Positions 10,321-19,272 of a DNA stretch of 64,000 nucleotides are shown in pieces. The DNA lies in NCBI GenBank assembly GCA_019636335.1, contig JAHBXR010000016.1, positions 91,990 through 155,989 on the forward strand, written 5' to 3'. The notes beneath the pieces were generated by a model. It saw only the letters and a list, made by a program, of their open reading frames with translations, ran no database searches and was not told where the DNA came from. Both the position numbers and the translations under genes were made by a program. Within the stretch, counting starts at the first letter, position 1; each line of letters opens with the position of its first letter. This DNA is from Pirellulales bacterium (GTDB lineage Bacteria; Planctomycetota; Planctomycetia; Pirellulales; JAEUIK01).

Positions 10321-10353
10321 ACGGGAACCGCACCCAAGGAGCACGGTTCCCGT
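10321..10353 (-). terminator. Rho-independent terminator between kinase and glnN
   Basis: A perfect 10-bp stem (ACGGGAACCG / CGGTTCCCGT) with a 13-base loop lies between two convergent genes. On the minus strand the stem is followed by TTTTG, so it best serves glnN; the kinase transcript may also use it. The sequence 10201-10320 holds nothing else I recognise. Confidence 0.7.
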
Positions 10354-10397
10354 TCTGAGTTATTGCTAACCAGCCGCGCTCATCGCGGCCGGCAAGA

Positions 10398-12653
10398 CTA
10401 CTTGATAAACAGCATTTCCTGGTAGGTCGGCAGCGGCCACAGGTCGTCGGCCACCCAGCCTTCCAACTCGTCGACGAACTTGCGCACGAGCGCCATCGCC
10501 GGCAGCACCTCGTCGCAGTAGTATTGCGCCGCGGTCAGGGCGCTGTCGTGCGGCACGTCGCTGAGGACTCGGGCCAGCAGCCCAATGCTGTCCTGCAGCG
10601 ACTTCACCATGTCGGTGATGACGTCGAGCGTGTCGGTGTCGAAATCGTATCCCACCAGCTTCAGATTCGCACAGGTCGAGGCGAGCTCGTTCTGGTAGCG
10701 GATCGCGGCCGGGAAGATCAACGTGCGAGCCATCTCGAGCGTCAGGTTGGCTTCCACCCGCACCGTGCGGCAGTATTGCTCGAGATAAATCTCGAGCCGG
10801 CTTTCGAGCTCGCGCTCGCTGAGCACGTTGTACTTGGTGAACAGCTCCTTGGCTTCCTTCGTCTCGAGCTGAGGCAGAGCGTCGGTCGAGTTCTTCAGAT
10901 TCAACAGGCCACGCTTGGCGGCCTCGGCATGCCATTCGGCCGAGTAACCGTCGCCATTGAAGATCACCGAGCCACACTCGGTGATGATCTCCGACAGCAG
11001 CTCCTGGATGGCATCGTTCAGCTTCTTCGGATCGCCCCCGGTCGCCTTTTCGAGCTTCGTCGCACAGTAGTCGAGCGACTCGCAGACGATCGTGTTCATG
11101 GCCACCAGCGGGCCGGCAATCGACTGGTTTGAGCCGACGGCACGGAACTCGAAGCGATTGCCCGTGAAGGCAAAGGGGCTCGTGCGGTTGCGGTCGCCCG
11201 CGTCCTTCGGCAGCGGCGGCAGCACGTCGACGCCGACGTGCAGCGTCCCCTTGGCGATCGACGACTTCGCGCCACCCGTCTTGATCTGCTCGAACACGTC
11301 GGCCAACTGCGAGCCGAGGAAGATCGAGATGATCGCCGGCGGAGCCTCGTTGGCGCCCAGGCGATGATCGTTGCCGGCCGTGGCCACGACGGCACGGAGC
11401 AGACCCTGATACTTGTGGACGGCACGGATGACCGCCCCGCAGAAGACGAGGAACTGGGCGTTCTCGTGCGGCGTGTCTCCCGGATCGAGCAGGTTGCCCT
11501 GCGACGAGCTGCCTAGCGACCAGTTCACGTGCTTGCCCGAGCCGTTGACTCCCGCAAAGGGCTTCTCGTGCGTCAGGCAGGCCATGCCGTACTTCTCGGC
11601 CACGCGCTTGAGCGTGAGCATGATCAACTGCTGGTGGTCGGTCGCCAGATTGGCCGATTCGAACACCGGGGCGATTTCATACTGGCTCGGAGCCACCTCG
11701 TTGTGGCGGGTCTTCACCGGCACGCCCAGCTTGAACAACTCACGCTCCGTTTCGAGCATGAAAGCCAGCACGCGCTCGGGAATGGCGCCGAAGTAGTGAT
11801 CCTCGAACTCCTGCCCCTTCGGCGGCTTGGCGCCGAACAGCGTGCGGCCGGCATTCAGCAGGTCGGGACGCGAGAAGTAGAAATTGCGATCGACGAGGAA
11901 GTACTCTTGCTCGGGGCCCGCCGTCGACGCGACGAACGCGCCATCCGTGTGGCCGAACAGCTTCAAGATGCGCTGCGCCTGCTTGTTCAGCGCTTGCATC
12001 GAGCGGAGTACCGGGGTCTTCTTATCGAGTGCTTCGCCAGTCCAGGACACGAAGGCCGTCGGAATGCACAGGGTGGTTCCGTTCGGGTTTTCGAGAATAT
12101 AAGCCGGGCTCGTCACATCCCAGATCGTGTAGCCCCGCGCCTCGAACGTGGCGCGAATGCCCCCCGTCGGAAAGCTCGAACCGTCCGGCTCGCCTTGAAT
12201 CAACTGTTTGCCGCTGAACTCGGTCATCGCGCTGCCGTTGCCGTCGGGCGACAAGAAGCTGTCGTGCTTCTCGGCAGTCAAACCGGTGAGCGGGTAGAAA
12301 ACGTGGGCGTAGTGCGTGGCCCCCTTCTCGATCGCCCAGTCCTTCATGGCCGCGGCGACGACATCGGCGATGGCCGGATCGAGCTTCTCGCCCGCGTCGA
12401 TCGTCTTGCACAGCGACTTGTAGACGGCCTTCGGCAGACGCTCCTTCATCTGCGTCTTGTCGAAGACGTTCGAAGCGAACAGCGAACGAGCCGGGGTGTC
12501 GACGAAGTTCAGCGGGGGCTCGGTCGGCTTGTAGTTCGTCACCGCCGAGATCGCCGCCATCCGCGCGGTTAAACCGCTGGGAGAATTGTTGCCGCGGGCC
12601 GAGGTTGCCGACCCCTGCTTGGTACCCGCCCCGTTACTCAACGCCATGCTCAT
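10398..12653 (-). CDS. glnN: Glutamine synthetase type III
   Basis: A 751-residue ATP-dependent glutamate-ammonia ligase of the GSIII class, close to the usual 700-730 residues and much longer than GSI or GSII. Class features are the N-terminal [11 protein letters not shown] segment, the [13 protein letters not shown] block, the [10 protein letters not shown] signature near residue 370 and the C-terminal [18 protein letters not shown] stretch. It makes glutamine from ammonium in the cytoplasm and so is the natural sink for ammonium from the nitrate genes at 54-62 kb, though the two loci are not linked. An ATG at 12692 is in frame, but GGAAAGG sits just before 12653, so I chose the latter. A terminator lies downstream. 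Confidence 0.93.
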   Translation of the reverse strand: MSMALSNGAGTKQGSATSARGNNSPSGLTARMAAISAVTNYKPTEPPLNFVDTPARSLFASNVFDKTQMKERLPKAVYKSLCKTIDAGEKLDPAIADVVAAAMKDWAIEKGATHYAHVFYPLTGLTAEKHDSFLSPDGNGSAMTEFSGKQLIQGEPDGSSFPTGGIRATFEARGYTIWDVTSPAYILENPNGTTLCIPTAFVSWTGEALDKKTPVLRSMQALNKQAQRILKLFGHTDGAFVASTAGPEQEYFLVDRNFYFSRPDLLNAGRTLFGAKPPKGQEFEDHYFGAIPERVLAFMLETERELFKLGVPVKTRHNEVAPSQYEIAPVFESANLATDHQQLIMLTLKRVAEKYGMACLTHEKPFAGVNGSGKHVNWSLGSSSQGNLLDPGDTPHENAQFLVFCGAVIRAVHKYQGLLRAVVATAGNDHRLGANEAPPAIISIFLGSQLADVFEQIKTGGAKSSIAKGTLHVGVDVLPPLPKDAGDRNRTSPFAFTGNRFEFRAVGSNQSIAGPLVAMNTIVCESLDYCATKLEKATGGDPKKLNDAIQELLSEIITECGSVIFNGDGYSAEWHAEAAKRGLLNLKNSTDALPQLETKEAKELFTKYNVLSERELESRLEIYLEQYCRTVRVEANLTLEMARTLIFPAAIRYQNELASTCANLKLVGYDFDTDTLDVITDMVKSLQDSIGLLARVLSDVPHDSALTAAQYYCDEVLPAMALVRKFVDELEGWVADDLWPLPTYQEMLFIK

Positions 12654-13043
12654 AATGACCTTTCCACCAGGATCTGGAATACGGGAAGCCACGCCTGACC
12701 TCCCGAACGAAGAATTCCGCCTGCCAGTCCGTGGCAGTGAGACAAGGCCGACTCCATCGGCCTGTCGCGACCTACGAATGGGAGCAAGATAGCAAGCGGC
12801 GTGCCGATGGGCAGGGGATGAGCTAAATCCTTTGTTTACGAGGATCTAGCGTTAAGCTAGGCAGGCGAGCGCGAGTTCGATCCCCGGCAAACGCCTATTG
12901 TGCAAGCAGACGATGCACGAATTCGGGCGGCGTTGCCTCGGTTCTCCCTCATAACCCAGCGCGCGACGAGAGCGCCCCGCCCCATGATTTTCTCTTACCT
13001 AAACGCGAAAAGGTAATGTCGCAGGTCCAACTTCGCTCCGCTC
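12654..13043. other. Intergenic region upstream of glnN with an imperfect hairpin
   Basis: No gene is seen in these 390 bases. An inverted repeat at 12741-12766 (GACAAGGCCGA / TCGGCCTGTC, one bulged A, five-base loop) lies about 90 bases upstream of the glnN start and could be an operator or part of the 5' leader. No clear promoter was identified. A short stretch around 12885 resembles a tRNA T-arm but does not fold. Confidence 0.3.
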
Positions 13044-14372
13044 CTACGCACTCTTACGCACCAGTGCTGGGGCGTTTTCCCCAGGTAGGTGCCGCGCTGT
13101 CAAAAGATGGATGGCCGCCGACAGACCGTGCAGCGCCTCGTCGAGTTGCTGCGTCTCGCGGAGCATGCGTAGGTTCTCGGCCAGCGAGGTCTGCAACTCG
13201 ACCAGCTTTCGCTCGCCATTGGCCACTTCGCCCACCGCGGCCACCAGGCTGGCGATGTCTTCCTTAATGCCACCGATCCGTTCGAGGTTGTCACGCGTAT
13301 CGACGATCTGCTTCTGCTGTCCCGCTTCGAGCCGTCCAAGCAGTCGCTCGAAACGTTCCTCGCGGCGTGTTTCCGCCTGATCGTGCAGTTCGACCACGGC
13401 CTCGCACATCTTCTGCCACGACTGAGCGTCGCGGCGACGTACCTCGTCGGCATTGGCGCGCAGGGCGTTCGTGGCATTGAGCCAGGCCTCGAGTTGCTGG
13501 CGCAGCGCTTGCTCGACCGCCACGAGCGCCGCCTTGTTCGCCGTCTGCACGACGTTGACGAACGGCGCCGTGCCCGGATCGCTCACTTCGAAACGCGTCG
13601 TCAGCTCGCGTTCGACGAGGCGATTGATGGTCATTTCAATCCGACGATCGGCCCGCTCGCACACGAACGCCGCGAACATCATCGTCGTCGCGGCGACCAG
13701 GGCCGTGGTGCTCGTGTTGAACGCGGCCCCCAGCGCGCTGACCACCTGCGGCAGGCGCTCGGTCATGTCGTTCACCGAGATATCGCTCAGCGCCATACCG
13801 AAGTGGATCACCGTGCCCAAGAAGCCCAACACCGGGCTGACCCAGATCACGAATCGCACGAGCCCATACTTGGCGTGCTGCGCTTCCTCGCTCTGAATTT
13901 CGAGATACTCGAGATGCGCGCGGTAGTCCTCGGCCGAGCCGTTGTCGAGCAGGTACTGCAGCGCCCGGGTCAGCCGCTGCGCCACGCGCGACTCGCGGAG
14001 CCAGGCAGGGCAGGCCTTGATCTCGCCCAGCCAGACGGCGGCCTGCTCGAGCGGCACGCGTCCCTCGCGCGGCGGAATCCATTGCCGGCGCAGGGCCAGC
14101 ATCTCCTGCGGAAAAGCCAGCACCTTGAACAGGATGTCGACCACACCCCAGATGAACAGGCCCACGATCACGTATTCGACCGGGTGCTCGGACGTGTAGC
14201 GATGCAGGAGAGTCCCGTGCATCGAGGGCTGGCTCATCAGCGCATAGAAGGCGATGGTGGCGACGGCCGAGATCGAGAAGGTCGGATCGAAGAGCTTCGT
14301 AGGCAGCCAGCGCGAGGCGCCCGATCCAGCGGCGGTGTGCGAGGTCGAGGTGGATTGAGACGATGTCGTCAC
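13044..14372 (-). CDS. MotA/TolQ/ExbB-family proton-channel-like protein
   Basis: A 442-residue inner-membrane protein. Helices are predicted at about 34-46, 66-88, 174-195 and 218-237; the third and fourth (SPVLGFLGTVIHFGMAL and FNTSTTALVAATTMMF) form the conserved channel core of the TolQ/ExbB/MotA superfamily. A cytoplasmic loop separates helices 2 and 3. The C-terminal 190 residues are a long charged helical region, probably coiled coil, longer than in ExbB. The start is GTG at 14372, with a strong AAGGAGGAG at 14384-14392. No ExbD/TolR/MotB partner is adjacent, which is unusual for the family. The DedA gene lies 91 bases upstream on the same strand, so the two may be co-transcribed. Confidence 0.82.
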   Translation of the reverse strand: MTTSSQSTSTSHTAAGSGASRWLPTKLFDPTFSISAVATIAFYALMSQPSMHGTLLHRYTSEHPVEYVIVGLFIWGVVDILFKVLAFPQEMLALRRQWIPPREGRVPLEQAAVWLGEIKACPAWLRESRVAQRLTRALQYLLDNGSAEDYRAHLEYLEIQSEEAQHAKYGLVRFVIWVSPVLGFLGTVIHFGMALSDISVNDMTERLPQVVSALGAAFNTSTTALVAATTMMFAAFVCERADRRIEMTINRLVERELTTRFEVSDPGTAPFVNVVQTANKAALVAVEQALRQQLEAWLNATNALRANADEVRRRDAQSWQKMCEAVVELHDQAETRREERFERLLGRLEAGQQKQIVDTRDNLERIGGIKEDIASLVAAVGEVANGERKLVELQTSLAENLRMLRETQQLDEALHGLSAAIHLLTARHLPGENAPALVRKSA

Positions 14373-14463
14373 GTGTGGTTTCTCCTCCTTGAGAAATCGA
14401 TGGCGTCGACCTTGCGACGCTCGCTGGACAGCCTCCTGCCATCCACCTCGTAACTTTTTTTGA

Positions 14464-15123
14464 CTAGGCCTCGGGGGTCTTGGCCTTGTCCTGGCGCCAG
14501 GCGAGAAACACTTCGCGCACGATGGGCAGCACCGAAAGGACGATGATCGCCAGCACCACCAGGCTGAAGTTTTCCTTCACGATCTTCAAGTTGCCGAAGA
14601 AGTAACCCAGGTAGACGAACATCGCCACCCACACCGTGCCCCCCACGATGTTGTAGGCGATGAAGCGCCCGTAGTTCATCGTGCCCACGCCCGCCAGAAA
14701 CGGCGCGAACGTGCGCACGATGGGGACGAACCGCGCGAGGATGATCGTCATGCCGCCGTAGCGATCGAAAAAGGCTTGCGTCCGTTCGATGTGTTTCTCG
14801 TTCAAGAATCTCGATTTGATCTTCAGCGCTCGCGGCCCGAGGTAGGCCCCGATTGCGTAGTTCACCGTATCGCCCAGAATCGCCGCTGCCGCCAGCAGCA
14901 AAAACAACAGATGGACGTTGAGCGGCGTATCGAGCGCCGCCAGCGCGCCTGCGGCGAAGAGAAGCGAATCCCCCGGCAAAATCGGTGTCACCACCAACCC
15001 GGTCTCGCAGAACACCACGAGCGCCAGCACGACATACGTCCAGACCTGCCACACCTCGACCATCTCTTCGAGATGCTTGTCGAGGTGCAGAAACAGATCG
15101 ATTACGTGTTGAATCCACTCCAT
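14464..15123 (-). CDS. DedA family membrane protein (SNARE-associated domain)
   Basis: A 219-residue polytopic membrane protein. The DedA signature elements are present: ETGLVVTPILPGDSLLFAAG (40-59), with the acidic residue E40, and the re-entrant motif RFVPIVRTFAPFLAGVG (131-147) containing the conserved arginines. The family is linked to proton-dependent membrane homeostasis and undecaprenyl-phosphate or phospholipid flipping; which substrate applies here cannot be read from sequence. An upstream in-frame GTG at 15189 exists, but GGAG five bases before the ATG at 15123 and the family length favour 15123. It heads a possible two-gene unit with the MotA/TolQ-like gene. Confidence 0.88.
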   Translation of the reverse strand: MEWIQHVIDLFLHLDKHLEEMVEVWQVWTYVVLALVVFCETGLVVTPILPGDSLLFAAGALAALDTPLNVHLLFLLLAAAAILGDTVNYAIGAYLGPRALKIKSRFLNEKHIERTQAFFDRYGGMTIILARFVPIVRTFAPFLAGVGTMNYGRFIAYNIVGGTVWVAMFVYLGYFFGNLKIVKENFSLVVLAIIVLSVLPIVREVFLAWRQDKAKTPEA

Positions 15124-15515
15124 CGCGACTCCATTACCGCGCGGGCAAGCTAGCACAACCCCGGGCGCTTGCCGTAGCGTCGCAACCAAATTCGGCAGAC
15201 GCCCCCTCGGGGCATGAACGAATAGGCGGAAAATCTGCCCTATTTTGCCCCCGCGCTAGGACGGTGGCTGGCGAGGTCACGTTCTAGCCGACCCACCCTA
15301 CCACAACAACGCCGAACCCCCGCCAGGCAGTGAGAAAAGACCGTGAAGTTCCTGCAAGGTCGGGGCTAGCCCCCTGCCAAACTCCGGGGGCCATTGCTGC
15401 CAAGGCAGCAGGGCCAGGATTGATAAAGCGAGCTTGAGCGAGGAAAGAAGACGCCTTTGGGGTCGTCTGCTGCGGGGCAGATGCGTCTGGGGATCTCGCA
15501 CCGGGAGATGGCACC
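15124..15515. other. Non-coding stretch with a nested stem
   Basis: No credible gene in 392 bases. At 15449-15488 an outer stem AGACGC / GCGTCT encloses an inner TCTGC / GCAGA stem; on the minus strand it is followed by TCTTTCC, so it could be a second, weaker terminator behind the candidate RNA to its right. Confidence 0.3.
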
Positions 15516-15563
15516 ATAAAAAAACCCGTACGAGCTGCCCCTGAGGGGGCAACTCGCCGGGTT
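15516..15563 (-). terminator. Strong rho-independent terminator on the minus strand
   Basis: A three-part stem, AACCCG/CGGGTT (15523-15528 with 15558-15563), CGAG/CTCG and TGCCCC/GGGGCA, with a short loop. On the minus strand it is followed by seven T (15518-15524). No minus-strand protein gene ends here, so it implies a non-coding transcript. Confidence 0.75.
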
Positions 15564-15731
15564 CTACGGCGATGGCTCTACCTTCAGTTGTCCTGCATCA
15601 GACACCCACCATGTCTGAAGCAAGCCGCGCGTTGGCTCACCATCGAAATCGGGTTGATTTCGCGAGGTTTTTCGCACTCCGGGCTGGCCCGCGGGCGGTT
15701 CCCGGCACTGCGAACGGTCTCGCGTCGACGT
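15518..15731 (-). ncRNA. Candidate small RNA, divergent from the LysR gene
   Basis: Inferred from three things. A strong minus-strand terminator is at its 3' end. A -10-like TATAGT (15737-15742 on the minus strand) lies at its 5' end. The roughly 210 bases between are rich in local stems: TTCGCA/TGCGAA enclosing CCGGG/CCCGG, CGAAATC/GATTTCG, TCAGACA/TGTCTGA and TCGCCG/CGGCGA. No minus-strand reading frame fits. I do not recognise it as 6S, tmRNA, RNase P or SRP RNA; the size matches 6S, but local hairpins dominate rather than one long rod. Confidence 0.4.
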
Positions 15732-15838
15732 GCCTGACTATAAGCAATGCTGCGATTATTTGACCCGACAATTCTGTCAATATATTGTATTAATGAGCCA
15801 AATTAAATGATGAGTATTGAATAGCGCTATAGTCAGGC
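15732..15838. promoter_or_regulatory. Divergent promoter region with inverted TATAGTCAGGC boxes
   Basis: GCCTGACTATA at 15732-15742 and TATAGTCAGGC at 15828-15838 are a perfect 11-bp inverted pair, placing the same TATAGT-CAGGC core before both the minus-strand RNA and the lysR gene. Between them the DNA is AT-rich. It contains the perfect palindrome ATAGCGCTAT (15821-15830) and GACAATTCTGTC, both plausible LysR-type operator elements. If TATAGT is the lysR -10, its mRNA would have almost no leader. Confidence 0.45.
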
Positions 15839-15844
15839 GAGCCC

Positions 15845-16789
15845 ATGCCCAGTGCCTCGAATCCGCAGTATTACAAGCAGAATCGTCTCCAGCAGCTCCG
15901 AGGTTTTTGCTACGCCGCCCAGATGGGTAGTATCTCGAAAGCGGCCGAGCGGTTGTTCCTCAGCCAGCCCTCGGTCTCGCTGCAGATTCAGGCCCTCGAA
16001 CGCGAATTGAAGACCACGCTGTTCGAGCGTCGTGGGCCGAAAATCAAGCTCACCCCCGACGGCGCCGCCCTCTACGAGTTGGCCGTCAAGCTCGTCGAAG
16101 AACTCGACACTCTGCACGAGACCTTTGCCGCGCGACGGGGTGGGCTCGAGTCTGGCCGGCTCGATATCGCCGCCGGCGAGTCGACCATTCTCTACATCCT
16201 GCCGCAGTTCGTCCGCCAGTTTGTCGACGTCTACGCCGGCATCGACCTCAAGCTGCACAACGTCACCGGCCGCGACGGTCTCGCCATGCTCCGTTCCGAC
16301 GAGGTCGACTTCGCCGTCGGCTCGATGGTCGAGGAACGGGCCGACATGGAATACCATCCCCTCTTCTCCTACGACCCGATGCTCATCACCCCCCTCGATC
16401 ATCCGCTGGCGAAGAAGAAGTCGGTCACGATCAAAGAGGTCGCGCAACATCCCCTCATCCTGCCACCGCGCCACCTGACGACCTGGAAGATCGCCGACCT
16501 GGTCTTCGAGCAGCACAACCTGACCTACAACGTCAAGCTCGAGGCGGGAGGCTGGGAAGTCATCAAGAAATACGTCGAGCTGGGGCTCGGCATCTCGATC
16601 GTCACGGCCATCTGCCTCACCGAACACGACCGGCTGGCCGCTATCCCCCTGGGCAAGTATTTTCCCCAGCGCACCTACGGCATCGTCGTGCGAAAAGGCA
16701 AGTTCCTCTCGCCGCAGGCACAGCGCTTCATCGACATCATGCACGCTCACGCCCCGGATAAGAAAAAATCCACCCGCAAACCGGCATAA
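15845..16789 (+). CDS. LysR-family transcriptional regulator, CysB-like
   Basis: A 314-residue LysR-type regulator of normal length. The N-terminal winged helix-turn-helix spans about residues 20-65 (GSISKAAERLFLSQPSVSLQIQALE), followed by a linker helix and a two-lobed periplasmic-binding-like effector domain (about 95-300). The effector domain resembles CysB-type regulators in segments such as ESTILYILPQFV and the GGWEVIKKYVELGLGISIV turn. CysB proteins sense acetylserine or sulfur status, but the ligand here is only a guess. It is transcribed away from the candidate RNA and probably autoregulates through the palindromes between them. No sulfur-metabolism gene is adjacent. A dispersed-looking hairpin lies just downstream. 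Confidence 0.87.
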   Translation: MPSASNPQYYKQNRLQQLRGFCYAAQMGSISKAAERLFLSQPSVSLQIQALERELKTTLFERRGPKIKLTPDGAALYELAVKLVEELDTLHETFAARRGGLESGRLDIAAGESTILYILPQFVRQFVDVYAGIDLKLHNVTGRDGLAMLRSDEVDFAVGSMVEERADMEYHPLFSYDPMLITPLDHPLAKKKSVTIKEVAQHPLILPPRHLTTWKIADLVFEQHNLTYNVKLEAGGWEVIKKYVELGLGISIVTAICLTEHDRLAAIPLGKYFPQRTYGIVVRKGKFLSPQAQRFIDIMHAHAPDKKKSTRKPA

Positions 16790-16809
16790 GCTCCACAGCA
16801 ACTGCGTGG

Positions 16810-16832
16810 CACTGCTGGCTTGCCCAGCAGTG
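16810..16832. repeat. Perfect 9-bp hairpin downstream of the LysR gene
   Basis: CACTGCTGG and CCAGCAGTG flank a CTTGC loop. There is no T run, so it is not a typical intrinsic terminator; it looks like a small palindromic intergenic repeat. The rest of 16790-17089 shows no gene. Confidence 0.45.
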
Positions 16833-17089
16833 ATCTAGCTATGCCGTCGAACCAGACAGGGTGGCCCGACGTTCTTGCGGAGTAATGCAAATACTTCGTA
16901 AGTGCAAGTCGCAAGGACGTCGGTGTTGCGCAGCAACAAGAGGATTCGTGGCAGCTTTACAGGGCTCGTGAACGGTCCCCCCCTCCAAATAAGACTGAAA
17001 AACTCGTGGGAACCGAGTCCTGTGGCGGACTATACTGTCGTCGCCCTCCCCGCCCGATTTCGCTCCTCCAACCAGGCGAGGTTCCCTTC

Positions 17090-18037
17090 ATGCGACGTGC
17101 CAGCCCGATCCTGTTCGGCGTCTGCCTGCTTGGTATCGCCTCCTCTGCCAGTGCCGCCGAGCCAACGATTCAACTCCGCCCCGACTGGCAGCCGGGCATC
17201 ACGCAGCGGATCGAATCGACCACCTCCCGCGAGCGCGAGTTCAACGGCGAAATCGGCCCCAAGCGCACGATCCACGAGACGATCGATTGCCAGATCGTGA
17301 GTGCCGATTCGTTGGGCTTCGTGGTCGATTGGAAGCTGGTCGATGGACGCGTGGAAGGGGATGCACGCGATCCCGTCACCGAGGCGCTCGTCAACCTGTG
17401 GCGCGGGCAGTCGGTCGTTGTCGAGATGGGACGCGACGGCACGCCGCGGCGATTGAAGAACTACGAGGATCTCAAGCATCGTCTGGAGTTCGCCGTCGAG
17501 GCGATCGTCGCGCAGTTGCGGCGTCAGGGAGGCGACAAGGCGTCGACCGCGGCGATCGGACGCAAGCTGCTCGCCACCTTCGCCACCGAACGGGTTGCGA
17601 CAACGGCGTTGACGCGCGATCTGGTGCTCTATTTCGCCCTGCTCGAAAAGCCACTCCGCGAAGACACGCCCCTCGAGCTGGCGACGACTCTGGCGAACCC
17701 ACTGGGAGACGATCCCATCCCGGGCCTGAGCACGCTGGCTGTCACGTCCCTCGATCCGCCCAATCAACAGGCGACGATCACCTGGACCAAGAGTCCCGAT
17801 CCGGACTCCAGTGCGCAAGTCCTGCTCGGCGTCGCTCAGCAACTGGCCCGGCGTCTCGATCGGGAGACGCCCCTCGGCAGCGAGCAATCTAAGCTCGAGT
17901 TGCAGGACACGACGACGTTCGTCGTCGACACGGGCACGGGCTGGGTGCAATCGCTCAAGCAAACGCGAGAGCTGCGTTTCGAGGACTACCTCCAGCGCGA
18001 CACGAGAGAAATGCGCCTCATCACGGCGAAGCAATAG
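17090..18037 (+). CDS. Secreted hypothetical protein
   Basis: A 315-residue protein of unrecognised family. It begins with a signal peptide (MRRASPILFGVCLLGIASSASAA, about residues 1-22, with cleavage after an A-x-A site). The mature part alternates beta-rich and helical segments with an internal EAIVAQLRRQGGDKAS helix and no cysteines in obvious pairs. It is probably periplasmic or extracellular. The frame is open to an upstream ATG at 17006, but only the start at 17090 gives a signal peptide, and AGGCGAGG lies just before it. It stands alone, convergent with the dehydrogenase gene. No function is suggested. Confidence 0.75.
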   Translation: MRRASPILFGVCLLGIASSASAAEPTIQLRPDWQPGITQRIESTTSREREFNGEIGPKRTIHETIDCQIVSADSLGFVVDWKLVDGRVEGDARDPVTEALVNLWRGQSVVVEMGRDGTPRRLKNYEDLKHRLEFAVEAIVAQLRRQGGDKASTAAIGRKLLATFATERVATTALTRDLVLYFALLEKPLREDTPLELATTLANPLGDDPIPGLSTLAVTSLDPPNQQATITWTKSPDPDSSAQVLLGVAQQLARRLDRETPLGSEQSKLELQDTTTFVVDTGTGWVQSLKQTRELRFEDYLQRDTREMRLITAKQ

Positions 18038-18105
18038 CGGCAGAATCGCAAGCGCGATGCGTGACCGAGTAACACCGAACAAACGCGTAAGATGATGCGA
18101 ACAGC

Positions 18106-19164
18106 TCAAGCCAGCGCCTGCAGCACCGCGTCTCCCATCTCGCGCGTCGAGAGCTTTCCGCCCAGATCCACCGTCGCCGCCCCACCGGTGAGCGCCTTGG
18201 TAACTGCCTGACGCACACGCTCGGCCGCCGCGTCGCACGACAGCCAATCGAGCATCAGCGCCGCGCTCAAAATGGCCGCGATCGGGTTGGCGATGCCCCG
18301 TCCTGCAATGTCGGGCGCCGAGCCGTGTACCGGCTCGAACATCGAGGGGGCCGTGCGTTCAGGATTCGTATTCGTGCTCGCCGCCAACCCCAGCCCGCCG
18401 GCAATGATGCCGCCGAGATCTGTTAAAAGATCGCCGAACAGGTTCGACGCCACCACGACGTCGAGCCGCTCGGGCGAGCGGACGAAGTTCATCGCCAGGG
18501 CATCGGCATGCTGTCGCTCGGCTTCGACGTCGGCGAACTGTGGGCGCAGTTCCTCGAGAATCTCGTCCCACAGCGTATACGCATAGCGCTGCGCGTTCGA
18601 TTTGGTGGCCATCACCAGCTTGCGACGACGCCTCCGCGCCAGTTGAAAGCCGAAACGCAAGATGCGCTCCACCCCGCGTCGCGTGTGGATGGCGGTTTGC
18701 AGGGCGAACTCGTCAGGCTGCCCCACGTGGAAGCGGCTGCCCGAGTCGACGTATTCTCCCTCCGAATTCTCGCGCAGCACGACGAAGTCGATCTCGGCCG
18801 GTCCTTTGCCGGCCAGAGGGGAGCGCACCCCCGGATAGAGTTTGACCGGCCGCAGGCAGGCATACTGATCGAACGCCTGCCGGATCTTCACCAGCGGCGC
18901 GAGCGTCACGTGGTCGGGGATCTTTGCCGGCCAGCCCAGCGCGCCGAGATAGATGGCGTCGAAGGGGCGCAACTCGTCGAGAAAACCCTCGGGCACGACC
19001 TGGCCCGTCCGCTCCCAATGGGCCACGCCCCAATCGAATTCGGTGGGGGCGATGCAAAAGCCAGCATCGCGCGCGGCCGCAGCCTCGAGCACGCGCAGAA
19101 CCTCGGTCGTGACTTCCTGTCCAATGCCATCGCCGGGCAAGACCGCAATCCGAAATGTTTTCAT
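18106..19164 (-). CDS. Isocitrate/isopropylmalate dehydrogenase family enzyme, tartrate/D-malate dehydrogenase-like
   Basis: A 352-residue NAD-dependent beta-decarboxylating dehydrogenase. The N-terminal GDGIGQEV nucleotide/substrate segment, the catalytic tyrosine motif (RENSEGEY), the metal-binding ASNLFGDLLTDLG motif and the cofactor loop FEPVHGSAPDIAG are all present. The substrate loop reads LGALGWPAKIPDHVTL followed by FDQYACLRPVKLYPG. The GWP-x-x-xPDH form is closer to tartrate/D-malate dehydrogenases (TtuC, DmlA) than to LeuB, which has a GGPKW-type loop, so I prefer that over 3-isopropylmalate dehydrogenase. No leucine genes are adjacent. The frame extends upstream to 19392, but family length fixes the start at 19164. 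Confidence 0.8.
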   Translation of the reverse strand: MKTFRIAVLPGDGIGQEVTTEVLRVLEAAAARDAGFCIAPTEFDWGVAHWERTGQVVPEGFLDELRPFDAIYLGALGWPAKIPDHVTLAPLVKIRQAFDQYACLRPVKLYPGVRSPLAGKGPAEIDFVVLRENSEGEYVDSGSRFHVGQPDEFALQTAIHTRRGVERILRFGFQLARRRRRKLVMATKSNAQRYAYTLWDEILEELRPQFADVEAERQHADALAMNFVRSPERLDVVVASNLFGDLLTDLGGIIAGGLGLAASTNTNPERTAPSMFEPVHGSAPDIAGRGIANPIAAILSAALMLDWLSCDAAAERVRQAVTKALTGGAATVDLGGKLSTREMGDAVLQALA

Positions 19165-19272
19165 CCGCCGGCAATCTCCCGCGAAGAAGCGAAGTCCTGG
19201 CGATCTCAAAGGGAGGTGGGACTGCGCGTTTGTATTTCTTACAAGGCAGGCCCTCGATCCTACTCTATGGGC

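Noticed and set aside
12880..12910. A GAGTTCGATCCCC tract resembling a tRNA T-arm
   Set aside because: The flanking bases do not form the T stem, and no acceptor or anticodon arms can be drawn.
15298..15552. Minus-strand frames over the terminator near 15.5 kb as a small protein gene
   Set aside because: They run through the terminator hairpin, lack a ribosome site and have no protein-like composition; a non-coding RNA fits better.
15518..15731. The candidate RNA as 6S, RNase P, tmRNA or SRP RNA
   Set aside because: The size suits 6S, but I could not draw the long rod with central bubble, and the conserved cores of the other three are absent.
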